A DNA stretch of 64,000 bases, from contig JAOWBW010001818.1 of the NCBI GenBank assembly GCA_026119855.1, forward strand, positions 1 to 64,000, written 5' to 3'. A program made the position numbers and the translations under genes. Shown here in pieces: positions 29,932 through 40,755 of the stretch. This DNA is from Campanula takesimana (Eukaryota; Streptophyta; Magnoliopsida; Asterales; Campanulaceae). Numbering within the stretch: position 1 is the stretch's first letter; each line of letters begins with the position of its first letter. Under the pieces are notes generated by a model, which had not been told where the DNA came from, searched no databases, and saw only the letters and a program-made list of their open reading frames with translations.

Positions 29932-32275
29932 TGTAACGACCCGAAAACCCGCCTCTATTTTCAAGATAATAAAGATTTAATTATTTATTTATTTCTTATT
30001 TAATTGTTTAAATTATTATTTAATTAATAATTTATGTGTGCATTTTATGTTTCATAATAATTTATGCCTAGCATTTTATTTGAGTTATTTGTGCTAGTGT
30101 AGAAGTGTTGGGACTTGATTTTAGTAGAGAGTTTAATTGTAATGGTAAGTAGTAGGGGAGGGGCCCTAAGTGTAACATTCTAAAAACATAATCATCCTAC
30201 TTCCTCCATTTCACCTCCCTCCCTCACCTTTTCTCCTCACACTCCATCCCATTCCCAGCACTCTCTCTCTCTCTCTCCTTGGCTTTTGGGTAAGTTTTTC
30301 TTCTCTCCCTTCTCTCTTCAATCTAGATATCTTCCCCTCATTATCTCTCATTTCTCATATTATGAAAAATGTTTAGATCGTCGGTAGGATCGAAGGGAGC
30401 TAAGAATATTCGAATTCCGTCAACTTTGAGAAAATCCGGGTAAGTCGCTTTTCCCCTATTTTTATGCTAAAGTGTTCATTTCATGTTCATATAATGCTTT
30501 AGTTGATACATTTGATGTTTGATTGAGTTTGGGATTTATTTGGAATTTATTTTGATTTTGGGTTTGAAATGGTGATTGTAATGAATGTTGGGTTTGAATC
30601 TTGGTTTGGGGTTATATACGATGTTGATTAGGCCCCCTTTCAGCCTAGATGTTGTTTTGATTCATGGTTAGACTTGTTAGAAGCATTGAGATAAAGAAAT
30701 TTGAGTTTTGGGTTGGATTTGGGTTTGGTTTGATTTTGGTTGGAATTTTTGAAAAACCCAGGAAATTTGGCCGAAAATTGCCACTCCGGGCAAGGGGGCG
30801 CGCGCACCCTCTCAAGGGAGGCGTGCGCACCCTTATTCCCTTTTTAAACTAAACCTTCTGATCATCTAGGGCGCGCGCACCATGTTTTAGGGGGCGTGCG
30901 CTCCCTCATTGTTTCAAAACTCAAAACCTTCTGATGCTATAGGGCGTGCGCACCCTTTTTGCGCGAGCGCGCGCACCCTCCTCTGGAATTGTTGAAAGAA
31001 CCTTCTGATACTACAGGGCGCGCGCACCCTTTCTGCGCGGGCGTGCACCCCCTCCGCTGTACAAGTCCTGAGCTTCACCCTCTTGTACTCTTCGTAGACA
31101 ATCTTCGATAGTTCATAACTCTCTCATTCGGACTCCGTTTTAGGTGTATAAGCTATCGTTTTAAAGCTCTCCTTGAGCTCTTCGAGATGAGTGAGTAGTT
31201 TTGGTTGAGTACTTGAGTTAACTGGATCCTTTGTGAGAAAATGTGATATGGGAATTGTGTTATCATTGTTGAGATTATTGGAACACTTTAATTGTGTGTT
31301 GTTGGTTCATTTCACTTCCTTGGTGACTTCTTGATAAGGTTCCCTACTTTGGAATCATTAGTTGTTTATCGTGCTAGTATTTTATTACTTAGCCTTTACT
31401 TGAAAGTCCAGCTGGTATTTGTGTGTTTCGGGCGATGCGAAAGATTATAATGGCAATGAGCTGAGTCCATTATAATTCTTGACCATTGTTTTGCCCCATT
31501 ATTACCCTCCTCTAGATTGGCCTTGGATGTGAGATGAGCTAGCTCCTTTGTGAGCATTCTAGCTGTTTGGTTTGGGTTATGACTTTGTGTCATATTCTCT
31601 TGCTATTATTGGTTATTGGTTCCGGTACCGGGGGTTTTCTCTTCAGATTTTATGCGACTATGAAGATGTTGATTGGGTTGATTGTTGAAGCTGCGCAGCG
31701 ACTTTTATTTGGTTCTATCTGTTGGGAAACCTTGGCTCAGTATCCATGTGAATTGTTTATTTCCGCTGCTATTTGTTATCTGTTATGTGCTTTGTGCTAT
31801 ATGAGATTTTCTATTGTTAGAAGTTATTATTATTGTCTGTTGCATAGCATGTCATGTAGTTGCATTAGTAACTTACTGAGATTTTATCTCACCTCGTTTC
31901 CTTTCAATGTTGTTTTCCTTAACCCCCCCAGGAGGAAAGGATTAGGATTTGCGGATCGAGGAGGACGTCGAGAGGTTTGAGATATTTGGGCAGGTTATTA
32001 TTGATCGGTTTGCATTATATAAATGTGTAACCTTCTTGGGGATAGTTGTACCAACAATGACGTCATTAAGATTTGTAATATTTTGTATTTTGGGTGTGAG
32101 CTTGTGGAGCTTACACTAGTTGTTTTATGATGTTGTTAAACTTGGATTTTCCAAACCTTGTGTTAAAATCTCTTGGGTATAAAAATGGAATTTTTATCTT
32201 CAGTATTTTAGAGTTTATGGTTGTAAGTCGACGTCCAGCTCGCGAGTTCCCGGCCCGAGGGGTCGGGGTGCGACA
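29932..32275 (+). repeat. Element B 3' LTR
   Basis: Copy of 24158-26502 with the GC-box doublets at about 30795-31055. It ends GGGGTGCGACA and is followed by AAGGC. Confidence 0.92.
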
Positions 32276-32735
32276 AAGGCATCCACCACCACAACACTAA
32301 TCCATCCAACGGCAATGGTAAGTGAAGGTATGAATACATCCGAGGCTTTTCTCAAATCACACCGCTCACAAAATCACTTTCTCCATTCTTACAAAAATTC
32401 TCTCTCATACAAAACTGCCTTCAAATCACATCATACCACAAGCACAATTTCTCTCATAACTGCCATTTCACATCTCATACATGTCACAAGCACATATACC
32501 TGCAAAGAACACACTTAACAGGTACCACCACAAGGTCAACAGCATCTGCAACTCAAGGCACTTCATCCCCAGCAGAAAGTGATCCACCGTCAACTACACC
32601 TGCATCCCACAGAGTCAAACAATTACAGTTCAATAACAACAACTCGGTCCATGGTGAGCCGCAAAATCACCACCTTTCCATCAAGCAACACAACAATATC
32701 ACATATAGGCAGACGGACCCTCGGTTCCTGCCATC
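32276..32735 (+). other. Element C region between element B and the array
   Basis: No gene recognised. CTTCATCCCCAGCAGAAAGT near 32558 matches the sequence before the arrays in element 1 (15158) and, inverted, in element D (about 38610), which marks it as the family's pre-array segment. Confidence 0.45.
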
Positions 32736-33000
32736 CGTAAACGGATCCCACATCAGCAAATGGATCCCGTTCAGCAAACGGATCCCGCCATCAGCAAACG
32801 GATCCCGCCATCAGCAAACGGATCCCGCTTCAGCAAACGGATCCCGCTTCAGCAAACGGATCCCGCATCAGCAAATGGATCCCGCTTCAGCAAACGGATC
32901 CCGTATCAGTAAACGGATCTCGCCATCAGCAAACGGATCCCGCTTCAGCAAACGGATCCCGCATCAGCAAACGGATCCTGCTTCAGCAAACGGATCCCGC
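32736..33000 (+). repeat. 19-20-bp tandem array of element C
   Basis: About a dozen copies of CAGCAAACGGATCCCGCTT / CCAT variants. Same position relative to the polypurine tract as the 76-bp array of element 1 and the 29-bp array of element D. It leaves open frames that are not genes. Confidence 0.85.
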
Positions 33001-33171
33001 CATATCCTTTCTATATCAATAAAGCCGCTCACACAGGGAGCACACCCCTATCCTTCGCAAATTTCAAAATCATATTTTATCGAGTCTTTGTTTTCTCTTG
33101 TCGATGTCCTCAGCGGTTGTCTTTCTTTCGTCAACGCGTTTTGCTTTGCAATCCACGTCACCGAGGGGCTC

Positions 33172-34503
33172 TGTAGACACCCCGCCTTGGACCTCTCATG
33201 TCCCGATTGCATACATAGTATTTTTATTTTACTTGTTTTTGTTAATTTTTGTTACTTCCGTTAAGTTCCTAATTGATTCCGCTAGTTTGGTACTAAACTG
33301 CATAACAGAATTAATTTTAGAGTCATTTCTGTTATTTTCACCCGCGGGCGCCTCCGACACTGTCAATGGGCCGCGTGCGCTTCTCGCCCCAAAGGCCGGA
33401 CCCGCGCGCTTCCCACTTTGGCAGTAGCGGATTGCACCTTATTTCCCTCCCTTTTCTTATTTACAACCATCTTCTTTAGTCAAAATCCCTTCCTTGATCA
33501 CAAACATTAAAACCTTTTTATTTGTGACATCCCAATCCCATATTTCTAGCCCTTTTCATAAAAACAAAATATTTCCTTTTTATTTTTATTTGATTTTCTT
33601 TTATTTATTTCATTTATTATTTTATTTATCTTATTTTTTATTGGTCAATTCCATTTCACATGGATTGATCATCTTTCCCTCCAACCTTTCCCTCTCTTTT
33701 TTACCTATAAAACCCCCCTTCTTCTACCTTAGAAAAGGGACCTCAACATTTTCTCTCTAGCCAAAACTCTAGACTTTTAGGACCTCAATTTTAGACTTCA
33801 ACTTTCACTACACCAAAACTCTACACAAACTCTCCTAACAACATCTCCCTACAAAAACACTACACAAAGCGTTACACAACATTTTCTTTACAACAACTCC
33901 ATCTCCAAGTTGAAGTTTGGAGTTCTTCTTTCTTTCTTAAGGTACAACAAATTCTTCATCTTTTATTTTATTTATGTCTTGTTAATGTATGCAATCCCCA
34001 TCAATGGGACATGGCCAACATAACTACTTCACATATTGAAGTTAGTTAAGGTTATCTCCCTACATCCCAACTCTACTTTAAATTACCATTATTTTCTTAA
34101 TGTAATTATTAGAATGAATTAATACAATTCTTCTTTTAATGTAATCTTTAGCATAAATTAATAAATAAGACAATTCTCTTTTATTTCTCTTTTATTTTCC
34201 CCTTTCTTCCCATTTTAATTATTAGCACTTTTTATTAACAAATTGAAAGACATTTAACATTAGAACACCAAAAGTAGCAAGACCCACGTAAGCGGGGCGG
34301 AGTGGGTGTTTAAGTACTTCCCACTCCATCACCTAACCCCCGAACCCTTCTCTCCTCGAATCTCTGGTCTTCGTACATAAAATTGGCTTTTCTTAGGTTT
34401 TCTCGCGTTCCTCTAAAACGTGGGTGGAGACTCTTAAAATCAAGTAGACATCCTAGGTAATTCACGCGCTCTAGCCAAGCCGTGGTTCCCCGGGGTAGCT
34501 ACA
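33172..34503 (+). repeat. Element C 3' LTR, 1332 bp
   Basis: Preceded by the polypurine tract CGAGGGGCTC, begins TGTAGACACCCC, ends CCGGGGTAGCTACA. TATA-like TATAAAA at 33706-33712; GC boxes at about 33345-33412. Longer than the LTRs of elements 1 and F, and divergent from them in its middle part. Confidence 0.85.
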
Positions 34504-35231
34504 ATCAACTATCTCAAATTCTTCTTGCCTTTGTTTGCTTGTAGGAACGCTTCCTACATCTCATTGCTTATCCCATAAGCATCCATAAATACTTCTCATG
34601 TTTTAAACATGTGGTAGCAAGTTATAAGACAATTGACATATATAGAATCATCTTAATGTTTCTAACATGTGTCTTTGTCCGACCTTAAACAAAAGGTTTC
34701 TTAGGAATAGGATTTATAAAGAATGTATAACTTCCGCTCTTGCTTAAGAACAAGTTATATGCTCATGACTAGGTCACAAAAGTTAATTTCATTATAATTA
34801 AGTGGGTATATCTCAATAATTATACATGATTAATGTATAAAATCATTCTACACAAATAGCTTGTTAAAAGGCACGATCGTGCTCACAAACTGGCATGGCC
34901 GTGCCCACCAGAAATTCAGCCTTTTGTCTTTTTAACAATTCGTTCTTTTGTGTGTGACCCCATAGGATTATATTAAGTTGGCAATGAATCCAACCAAGGT
35001 CAAACTCATAAATCATGAGCGGACTCTAGCAAGCCATCATGATTACCCAATTAATATAACTTAACGAAGTTCATTTATCCTCATAGAATATATCACAATC
35101 CTTTTGTCACGCGATATTATATTGAACATAAGCCACGGTCTAAGTCAACTTAAGTGTCCGATGCTTTCTCGATCCCGAGTAGATTGATATGAGCAAATGA
35201 CATTGAACACATCAATTAATTTGGGTATGGT
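34504..35231 (-). repeat. Fragment of a divergent copia LTR
   Basis: From about 34930 to 35220 it follows the order of the copia LTR at 7325-7610 (TTGTGTGTGACC, GGATTATA-TAAGTTGGCAATG, CACAATCCTTTTGTC, CTTTCTCGATCCCGA), so it is a related but older family. The GC-box position holds GCACGATCGTGC (34871-34882) and GGCATGGCCGTGCC (34892-34905) instead. No gene. Confidence 0.65.
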
Positions 35232-36426
35232 TGTAACGACCCCAAAAACCCGACACTATTTTTTAAAAAAAAATAATAAATTGAGCTTGTGTGTGTATTT
35301 TGTATTCCATATTATTTCTTGCTTAGCATTAATTACTTGATTATTTTTGTTAGTTTTAATTTATTAGATTAGTATAATTTAGGAGGTAATTGATTAAAGT
35401 TGAAACCTTAGGGGCGTTGGTGAAAATTAGAGTTAAGGGGTTTAGTTGGTCATAATTGAACTAGGAGGGGCCTAGATGAAACTTGAAAAAATCAAATTTC
35501 TTACTCTTATCCCCTCATCCTCTCTCTGCGACACACACACACAAACACATATAGCTTTCCCAAATTTACTCTCTCTATCCATGGAAAAGAAAGGTAAGGT
35601 TTTCATTGTATTTTGATTTTATTACTTTTAATTAATCATCTGTTCTAAAATCCAACTACACCTAAATTTTCAGGGTGTTGAGTAGATCATTTCTAACCAA
35701 ATAGAAAATATTTTCATCGATACTTTCTCCATAGTAGGTAAGTTACTATTCCCCTGTTTATTATAAAAAATTTCATATATCTTATATGTGATACTTGTGA
35801 TGATAATTGTTGCTTGGTAGTAAGAGTTTGGGTAAATTGATATAGGTAGTGTTAAAGAAGAAAATTTGGTGTTGTTGAGTTCTGATATGGACTCAATTCA
35901 CAGTAAGCTAAATAGTTGGGATAGTACTTTTGAGACGGTGAAACAGAGGGAGTATAAAAGAATTCAGTTTTGGCCTTCGAGGTGTGTTGGGCGGCCGCTC
36001 AAAAAAGGGCGTGCGGCCGCACATCTATCTGGAAGATTTTGGTCATGGTCAGAGTAGTTTTGGGCGGCCGCACAGTCTGGTGTGGGCGGCCGCACAGTCT
36101 GGTGTGGGCGGCCGCACAGGGGGGCTGAGAAACTAAAATGTTCCAATTTAATTGAGTTGTGGTTCAATCTTGGTCTAGGTCTTAGGTGATATCTTAGGAT
36201 ACCTAGAGGGTTATTATGGAACACCAAAGTAGTTGAATTGGTCCGTTGTGATTGAGTTTGAAATGTGTAACCGTTTGAGTTCCTTTTGGTGTTGTACATA
36301 TTTATGATGCTTTGGTGGGGTTTCCTACTTTGAAATCCCTTGTGTGAGAAATGTGATTAACGCACTCGCTTGTTGGGCTCTTTATGGGAAGTTTATCATC
36401 TTTATGATGTACTTAGTATGGTTCCC
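35232..36426 (+). repeat. Truncated gypsy LTR of a third family
   Basis: Begins TGTAACGACCCC like element B but differs along most of its length. It contains five GCGGCCGC boxes at about 35988-36118 and stops where it meets the inverted end of the element D LTR near 36426. An ACACAC run lies near 35530. Short open frames here are not supported as genes. Confidence 0.65.
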
Positions 36427-37372
36427 TATCCTAGGATGTCTAATTGATGTTTTAGAATCGCCACCCACGTTTTTGAGGAACTTAAGAAAACCTAATGTTT
36501 ATGAGCCTAAGTTTGATTTACGAAAACAGAGATTCTTTGGGATGAGGGGTTCGGGGGTTAGGTTACGAAATGGGAAGTACTTAAACACCCATTTCGCCCG
36601 AGCAAAGTCGGTCTTCTTTGTTCATAATTCACTTTTTAAGATAAATGTGTTCTTCTTATTAAAATGATGATAAAAAGGGGTTTTAGAGTTTGGAATGTAG
36701 GGAGATGACTCCTAGGCCAATTCAATGTAATGAAAGGACCGTTGGTGTCATGTCCCAAATGGTTTTGGGTGATTGCACATTTGATTTGAAGAAGAAGAAG
36801 AAGGAAAGGAGAAGTGTTTAAGACCTTTACCTATAGTATCCTTCAAAAAGAATCTCTTGTGAAGCCTTGAAGAAGAGATTGAATGCTTTGCTGAAGAAGT
36901 CCCAAGAAAAGTCTATGAGAGAAGTGAGTCAAAAGGTTTGAGAGTAATGATTTTCCCAGTCCTCCTCCAATGATGGATTGGAGGGGTTTTTATAGTTGAA
37001 AAGTGACTGTTTTTGGAGCCAAACGGAGTCTCCAAGAAATCTTTCCCGGGCAAAATCATGTATAATGAGCAAGTGAGAGATTCTTGGGCAGAATCTGTAA
37101 CTGACACGCCCCAGAAGCGCGCGCATCCCACCTAGGCGGCGGAAGGCGCGCGCGTCTGGCCTCAAGGGGCGGAGGCGCGCGACTCTGAAAGGCAAAATCT
37201 GACAGAATGGACTAGAAAGTTAGAACTGTTATTCAGTTTAGTCCCTGGACTTAACAGAGCCCGTCTAAAACTTAACCAAAGTAACAGAAACTAACAGAAA
37301 ACACTTAGAAGAGGGAGAAACACAAAATCAAGTGTGCAATCGGGGTGAGCGGTCCAAGGCGGGGTATCTACA
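36427..37372 (-). repeat. Element D 3' LTR, truncated at its far end
   Basis: On the minus strand it begins TGTAGATACCCCGCC at 37372 and reaches ACATCCTAGGATA at about 36427. The terminal about 60 bp present in other copies are missing. TATA-like sequence at 36987-36994 and three GC boxes at 37111-37185. Confidence 0.8.
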
Positions 37373-37559
37373 GAGCCCCTTGGCGGCGTGGATTGCGAGG
37401 CAGACGCGCCGATGAAAGACAGACATCCGCCTAGGACATCACCAAGAAAAGGAAAAGACTCGATAAAAGTAGGAATTTGAAATCGCGGAGGATAGAGGTG
37501 CGCTCCCTGTGTGAGCGGCTTTGAGAGATAAGGGTGCGCTCCCTGTGTGAGCGGCTTTG

Positions 37560-38460
37560 CCAATAGCGGGATCCGTTTGTTGGAAGCGGGATCTGTTTGC
37601 TGGTAGTGGGATCTATTTGCTGATAGCGAGATCCGTTTGCTGGAAGCGGGACCCAGAGGACCGTTTGCTGGAAGCGGGACCTGTTTGCTGATAGCGAGAT
37701 CCGTTTGTTGGAAGCGGGACCCAGAGGACCGTTTTCTGAAGTGCGGGACCCGGAGGACCGTTTGCTGAAGTGCGGGACCCAGAGGACCGTTTGCTGATAT
37801 ACGGGACCTAGAGGACCGTTTGCTGAAGTGCGGGACCCGAGGGACCGTTTGCTGATGTGCGGGATCCGGGGGACCGTTTGCTGAAGTGCGGGACCTAGAG
37901 GACCGTCTGCTGAAGTGCGGGACCTGGAGGACCGTTTTCTGAAGTGCGGGACCCGGAGGACCGTCTGCTGAAGTACGGGACCCGGAGGACCGTCTGCTGA
38001 AGTGCGGGACCCAGAGGACCGTTTACTGATGTGCGGGACTTGGAGGACCGTCTGCTGAAGTGCGGGACCCGGAGGACCGTTTGCTGAAGTGCGGGACCCG
38101 GGGGATCGTTTGCTGATGTGCGGGACCCGGAGGACCGTTTGCTGAAGTGCGGTACCCGAGGGACCGTTTGCTGATGTGCGGGATCCGGGGGACCGTTTGC
38201 TGAAGTGCGGGACCTAGAGGACCGTCTGCTGAAGTGCGGGACCTGGAGGACCATTTTCTGAAGTGCGGGACCCAGAGGACCGTCTGCTGAAGTGCGGGAC
38301 CCGGAGGACCGTCTGCTGAAGTGCGGGACCCAGAGGACCGTCTGCTGAAGTGCGGGACCCGGAGGACCATCTTCTGAAGTGCGGGACCCGGGGGATCGTT
38401 TGCTGATGTGCGGGACCCGGAGGACCGTTTGCTGAAGTACGGGACCCGAAGGACCGTTTA
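37560..38460 (-). repeat. 29-bp tandem array of element D
   Basis: About 30 copies of GGACCGTTTGCTGAAGTGCG plus GGACCCGGA, with 29-bp spacing read at 38281, 38310 and 38339 and some shorter units before 37740. Minus-strand core CAGCAAACGG is shared with the array of element C. The long open frames through it result from a stop-free repeat. Confidence 0.9.
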
Positions 38461-38839
38461 GTTTGAACAGATGTAGATCTTGTTTGATGATGACGCAGTG
38501 ATTCTGTGGATCATCCCGGACCAAATTATTGTCGTGAGTCGTACTTTGATGTTTGACTGTTTGACTTTGACTTTTGATGGGGTGCGGGCACAGTTGACTG
38601 CGGAATGCTTTGTGCTGGGGATGAATTGTAAAAACTGATCTTTGAGAATTAAGGGCGTTTGTTACGAATCTCATTCAGCTTGTAGTGGGGGAGCTGAAAA
38701 CTCAGATGATCATGGATGTGACACCTTGATTTCCCGCGTGGGGAGTTATGTTTGAATTCCTCAGGGAGCAAAGGCGCGTGCGTCTGTTTTTTTGCCGTGG
38801 GAAGCGCGCGCGTCTCAGTGACACAGCAGGGGGCGCGGA

Positions 38840-39714
38840 TGTTGTGCCTGCTTGCAGATTTGTTTTTCGTTACTTATGATGGCTTTGTGGATTGCCGAAT
38901 TCTGGACATTCTGGACTCTTTTCGGCGCATTGGGGACGGCAACAAACCAGAAGCGGGGAATATAATGACCCTCATCTTGGCTGAGACTCTTCATGGTCTG
39001 GATGGCTACTTTCCGTGAGGAGAGATGTTCCTGGCAGGCAGCCCAATTTTGGTACATATATGGTTGCAAGAGCATTTTCAGATTGTGACTCATGTGACCG
39101 AACCCAGATACACTCCTGCGATGTACATTCGTAGGAAATTATACCATCAGAATAATACTACTGTAAAAGACTGGGTTGAGCACTTCTCATTGGTTTCATT
39201 CGAGGACATCATATGGGTCCCTCCACATTGGGGTATCCAGAGCTATATTGAATTGAGTGTCGGGTGCCATTGTCTCTGGCTTGCCGGGCTTCGACGTACC
39301 AGCTTCTACTTAGGAACCAGAATATCTCGCCAGTTCGGGCGTCGTCAGGGGATTCTATACCCCGGGGATCCAAAAACAGTCGAACCAGTTGACCATGCTA
39401 TTTGCTAAGAGATTAGCAGAGCTTGGTACTCTCGCGGTGCCACCATCCGGCAGGTACCACGACCAGAAATCAGAGGAGCGTTCGAAATAACCTAAATGTC
39501 GTACTTAGAGTGGCTAATCACAAAGATAGCTGTAGAGAGGGCCACAATCCGGTCCTTGGTGGAAGACTTATTGGGAACATCCTTAGCAAACGACGATCAG
39601 CATTGCTTGGCGAATCCCACAGCGGCACGACCTCCCTCAAAGCGGGGTCATCGCCGGAATGGTGCCTCCACCTCAAGAGCCGCTGAACCCGAAGATCCTG
39701 GCCCAAAAAACTGA
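38840..39714 (+). pseudogene. DUF7745 / plant-mobile-domain remnant, antisense to element D
   Basis: One frame matches the 4784-6154 protein from about its residue 165 onward: VTYDGFVD, ETLHGLDG, GSPILVHIWLQEHF, VGCHCLWLAGLRRTSFYLG and RQFGRRQGILYP. It is interrupted by in-frame TGA at 39016-39018, TAA at 39406-39408 and TAA at 39493-39495, without frameshifts. The N-terminal third is missing. Its orientation relative to element D pol is the same as in element 1, so the antisense placement is a family trait and not a single accident. Confidence 0.75.
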
Positions 39715-39762
39715 AGAGAAAGGACTAACTCTAGGTCACGCTGTAGTGCGTTCTTTCGTTTG

Positions 39763-39791
39763 GATCTGGTTTATTTTGAATAAACCAGATC
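39763..39791. other. Perfect 13-bp inverted repeat at the pol / antisense-ORF junction
   Basis: GATCTGGTTTATT, then TTG, then AATAAACCAGATC. The minus-strand integrase end (a GDLV motif) runs into it, and the plus-strand DUF7745 remnant ends about 50 bp before it. Could be a fold-back junction or a bidirectional 3'-end signal. AATAAA is present on one strand only. Confidence 0.6.
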
Positions 39792-40740
39792 TCCTACCTT
39801 AATGTTGCGATCTTTGACCCTTTTGTTGAATGATCGGGCTATCCTTCGTTGATAGGCTCGATTATGCTCTAAGGCACACAGACGTTTCTCATCAAGCAAG
39901 ACCAACTCGTCGTATCTATGCTAGAGCCAGTCTACTTCTGAAATCTAATTTTCTAGTAAGACCCGCATGGAGAGGATCAATGGGCAAAACGGTTTCCATT
40001 CCATAAGCCAGGGAGTAAGGAGTAGCCCCTGTTGGCGTTCGAATCGATGTGCGGTAACCCCACAGTGCGAGGGATAACTTCTCGGGCCAGTCTCGTCCGG
40101 TGATTTCCATCTTTCGAATGATATTTTCTAGAGTCTTATTGACTGCCTCAACCGCGCCGTTAGCTTGGGGGCGGTAGGGAGACGACTTGTGCATCTGAAT
40201 TTTGAATTCATCGCACAACTGGACGACCTCTTTCTCAAAATGAGATCCATTGTCAGAAACCATCTCAAAGGGAACTCCATATCGGTAAATGATGTTGGTT
40301 CTGATAAATTTTGCAACTTTCTTTGCATTCAATACCTTGTAGGACTGTGCTTCGACCCACTTTATAAACTAGTCTAGTCTACCGCTACCAACACGTATTC
40401 ATGGCCATTGGATCCTTTCGGCTTAACTTGACCAATTACATCAATTCCCCAAGTAGAAAAGGGCCAAGGTGCTGTCGAAAGGTGCAGAAGGTGAGGAGGA
40501 AGGTGCTGTAGGTTTGTGTACCACTGGCATTTTTCGCACGTGCGAACCTTTTGGATGCAGTTTGTCTCCATAGTCATCCAATAGTACCCTTGCCGAATTG
40601 CTTTCTTTGCAAGCATGTGCCCATTCATTTGGGGCCGCACATTCCTTCATGGAGTTCAGCCATGACTCTTTCGGCTTGTCACTTATTGATGCATAATAAA
40701 TTCGGCTTTTGGTGGTGTCGCTTGTAGAGTCTATCTCCGG
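39770..40740 (-). pseudogene. Integrase of element D, broken
   Basis: From 40740 down: GDRLYKRHH, an in-frame stop near 40685, then the zinc-binding region (HMLAKKA, GYYWMTM, CEKCQW) at 40640-40500, and WGIDVIGQV. A 5-bp insertion with stop at about 40365-40376 follows AVD. The frame resumes at 40332 with KKVAKFIRTNII, VSDNGSHFEKE, SPYRPQANGAVEAVNKT and LWGYRTSIRTPTGATP. Another shift near 39915 precedes an RRIARSFNKRV segment ending at about 39770. Confidence 0.8.
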
Positions 40741-40755
40741 CAATAAAGCATTCTG

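Larger units (their letters stand above)
24158..32275 (+). mobile_element. Element B: gag-only (TR-GAG-like) Ty3/gypsy retrotransposon, complete ends
   Basis: Two LTRs of 2345 and 2344 bp (TGTAACGACC... ending GTGCGACA) flank a 3.43-kb interior and are framed by the duplication AAGGC (24153-24157, 32276-32280). The primer-binding site matches initiator tRNA-Met. The interior holds a gag frame and a decayed protease trace but no recognisable RT or integrase. About 40-50 LTR differences by eye, near 2 percent, suggest older insertion than the copia element. It resembles the described TR-GAG class of non-autonomous elements. Confidence 0.9.
18256..34503 (+). mobile_element. Element C: non-autonomous Tat/Ogre-type element, interrupted by element B
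   Basis: It has the 3' part of a 5' LTR (18256-18620), primer-binding site, leader, mini-Gag, degenerate internal DNA with no RT or integrase, a short tandem array, polypurine tract and a full 3' LTR (33172-34503). The two LTR pieces match closely over their shared length, apart from an about 94-bp deletion in the 5' copy near 18430, which supports pairing them as one element. Element B (24158-32275) sits inside with its own target duplication. Confidence 0.75.
36427..40755 (-). mobile_element. Element D: Tat/Ogre remnant, minus strand
   Basis: Read on the minus strand: integrase (40740 to about 39770), antisense DUF7745 remnant, 29-bp array, polypurine tract (37373-37390) and 3' LTR (37372 down to about 36427, its end missing). 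This is the same order as element 1. It ends at about 40755, where plus-strand leader of element E begins. The sequence is clearly diverged from elements 1, E and F. Confidence 0.8.

Noticed and set aside
37895..38674. A 259-codon minus-strand frame with a striking SRTSADGPPGPALQQTV-type repeat
   Set aside because: It is the 29-bp array of element D read through. Because 29 is not a multiple of 3, all three phases appear and several frames are open. No start context or non-repeat domain supports a gene.
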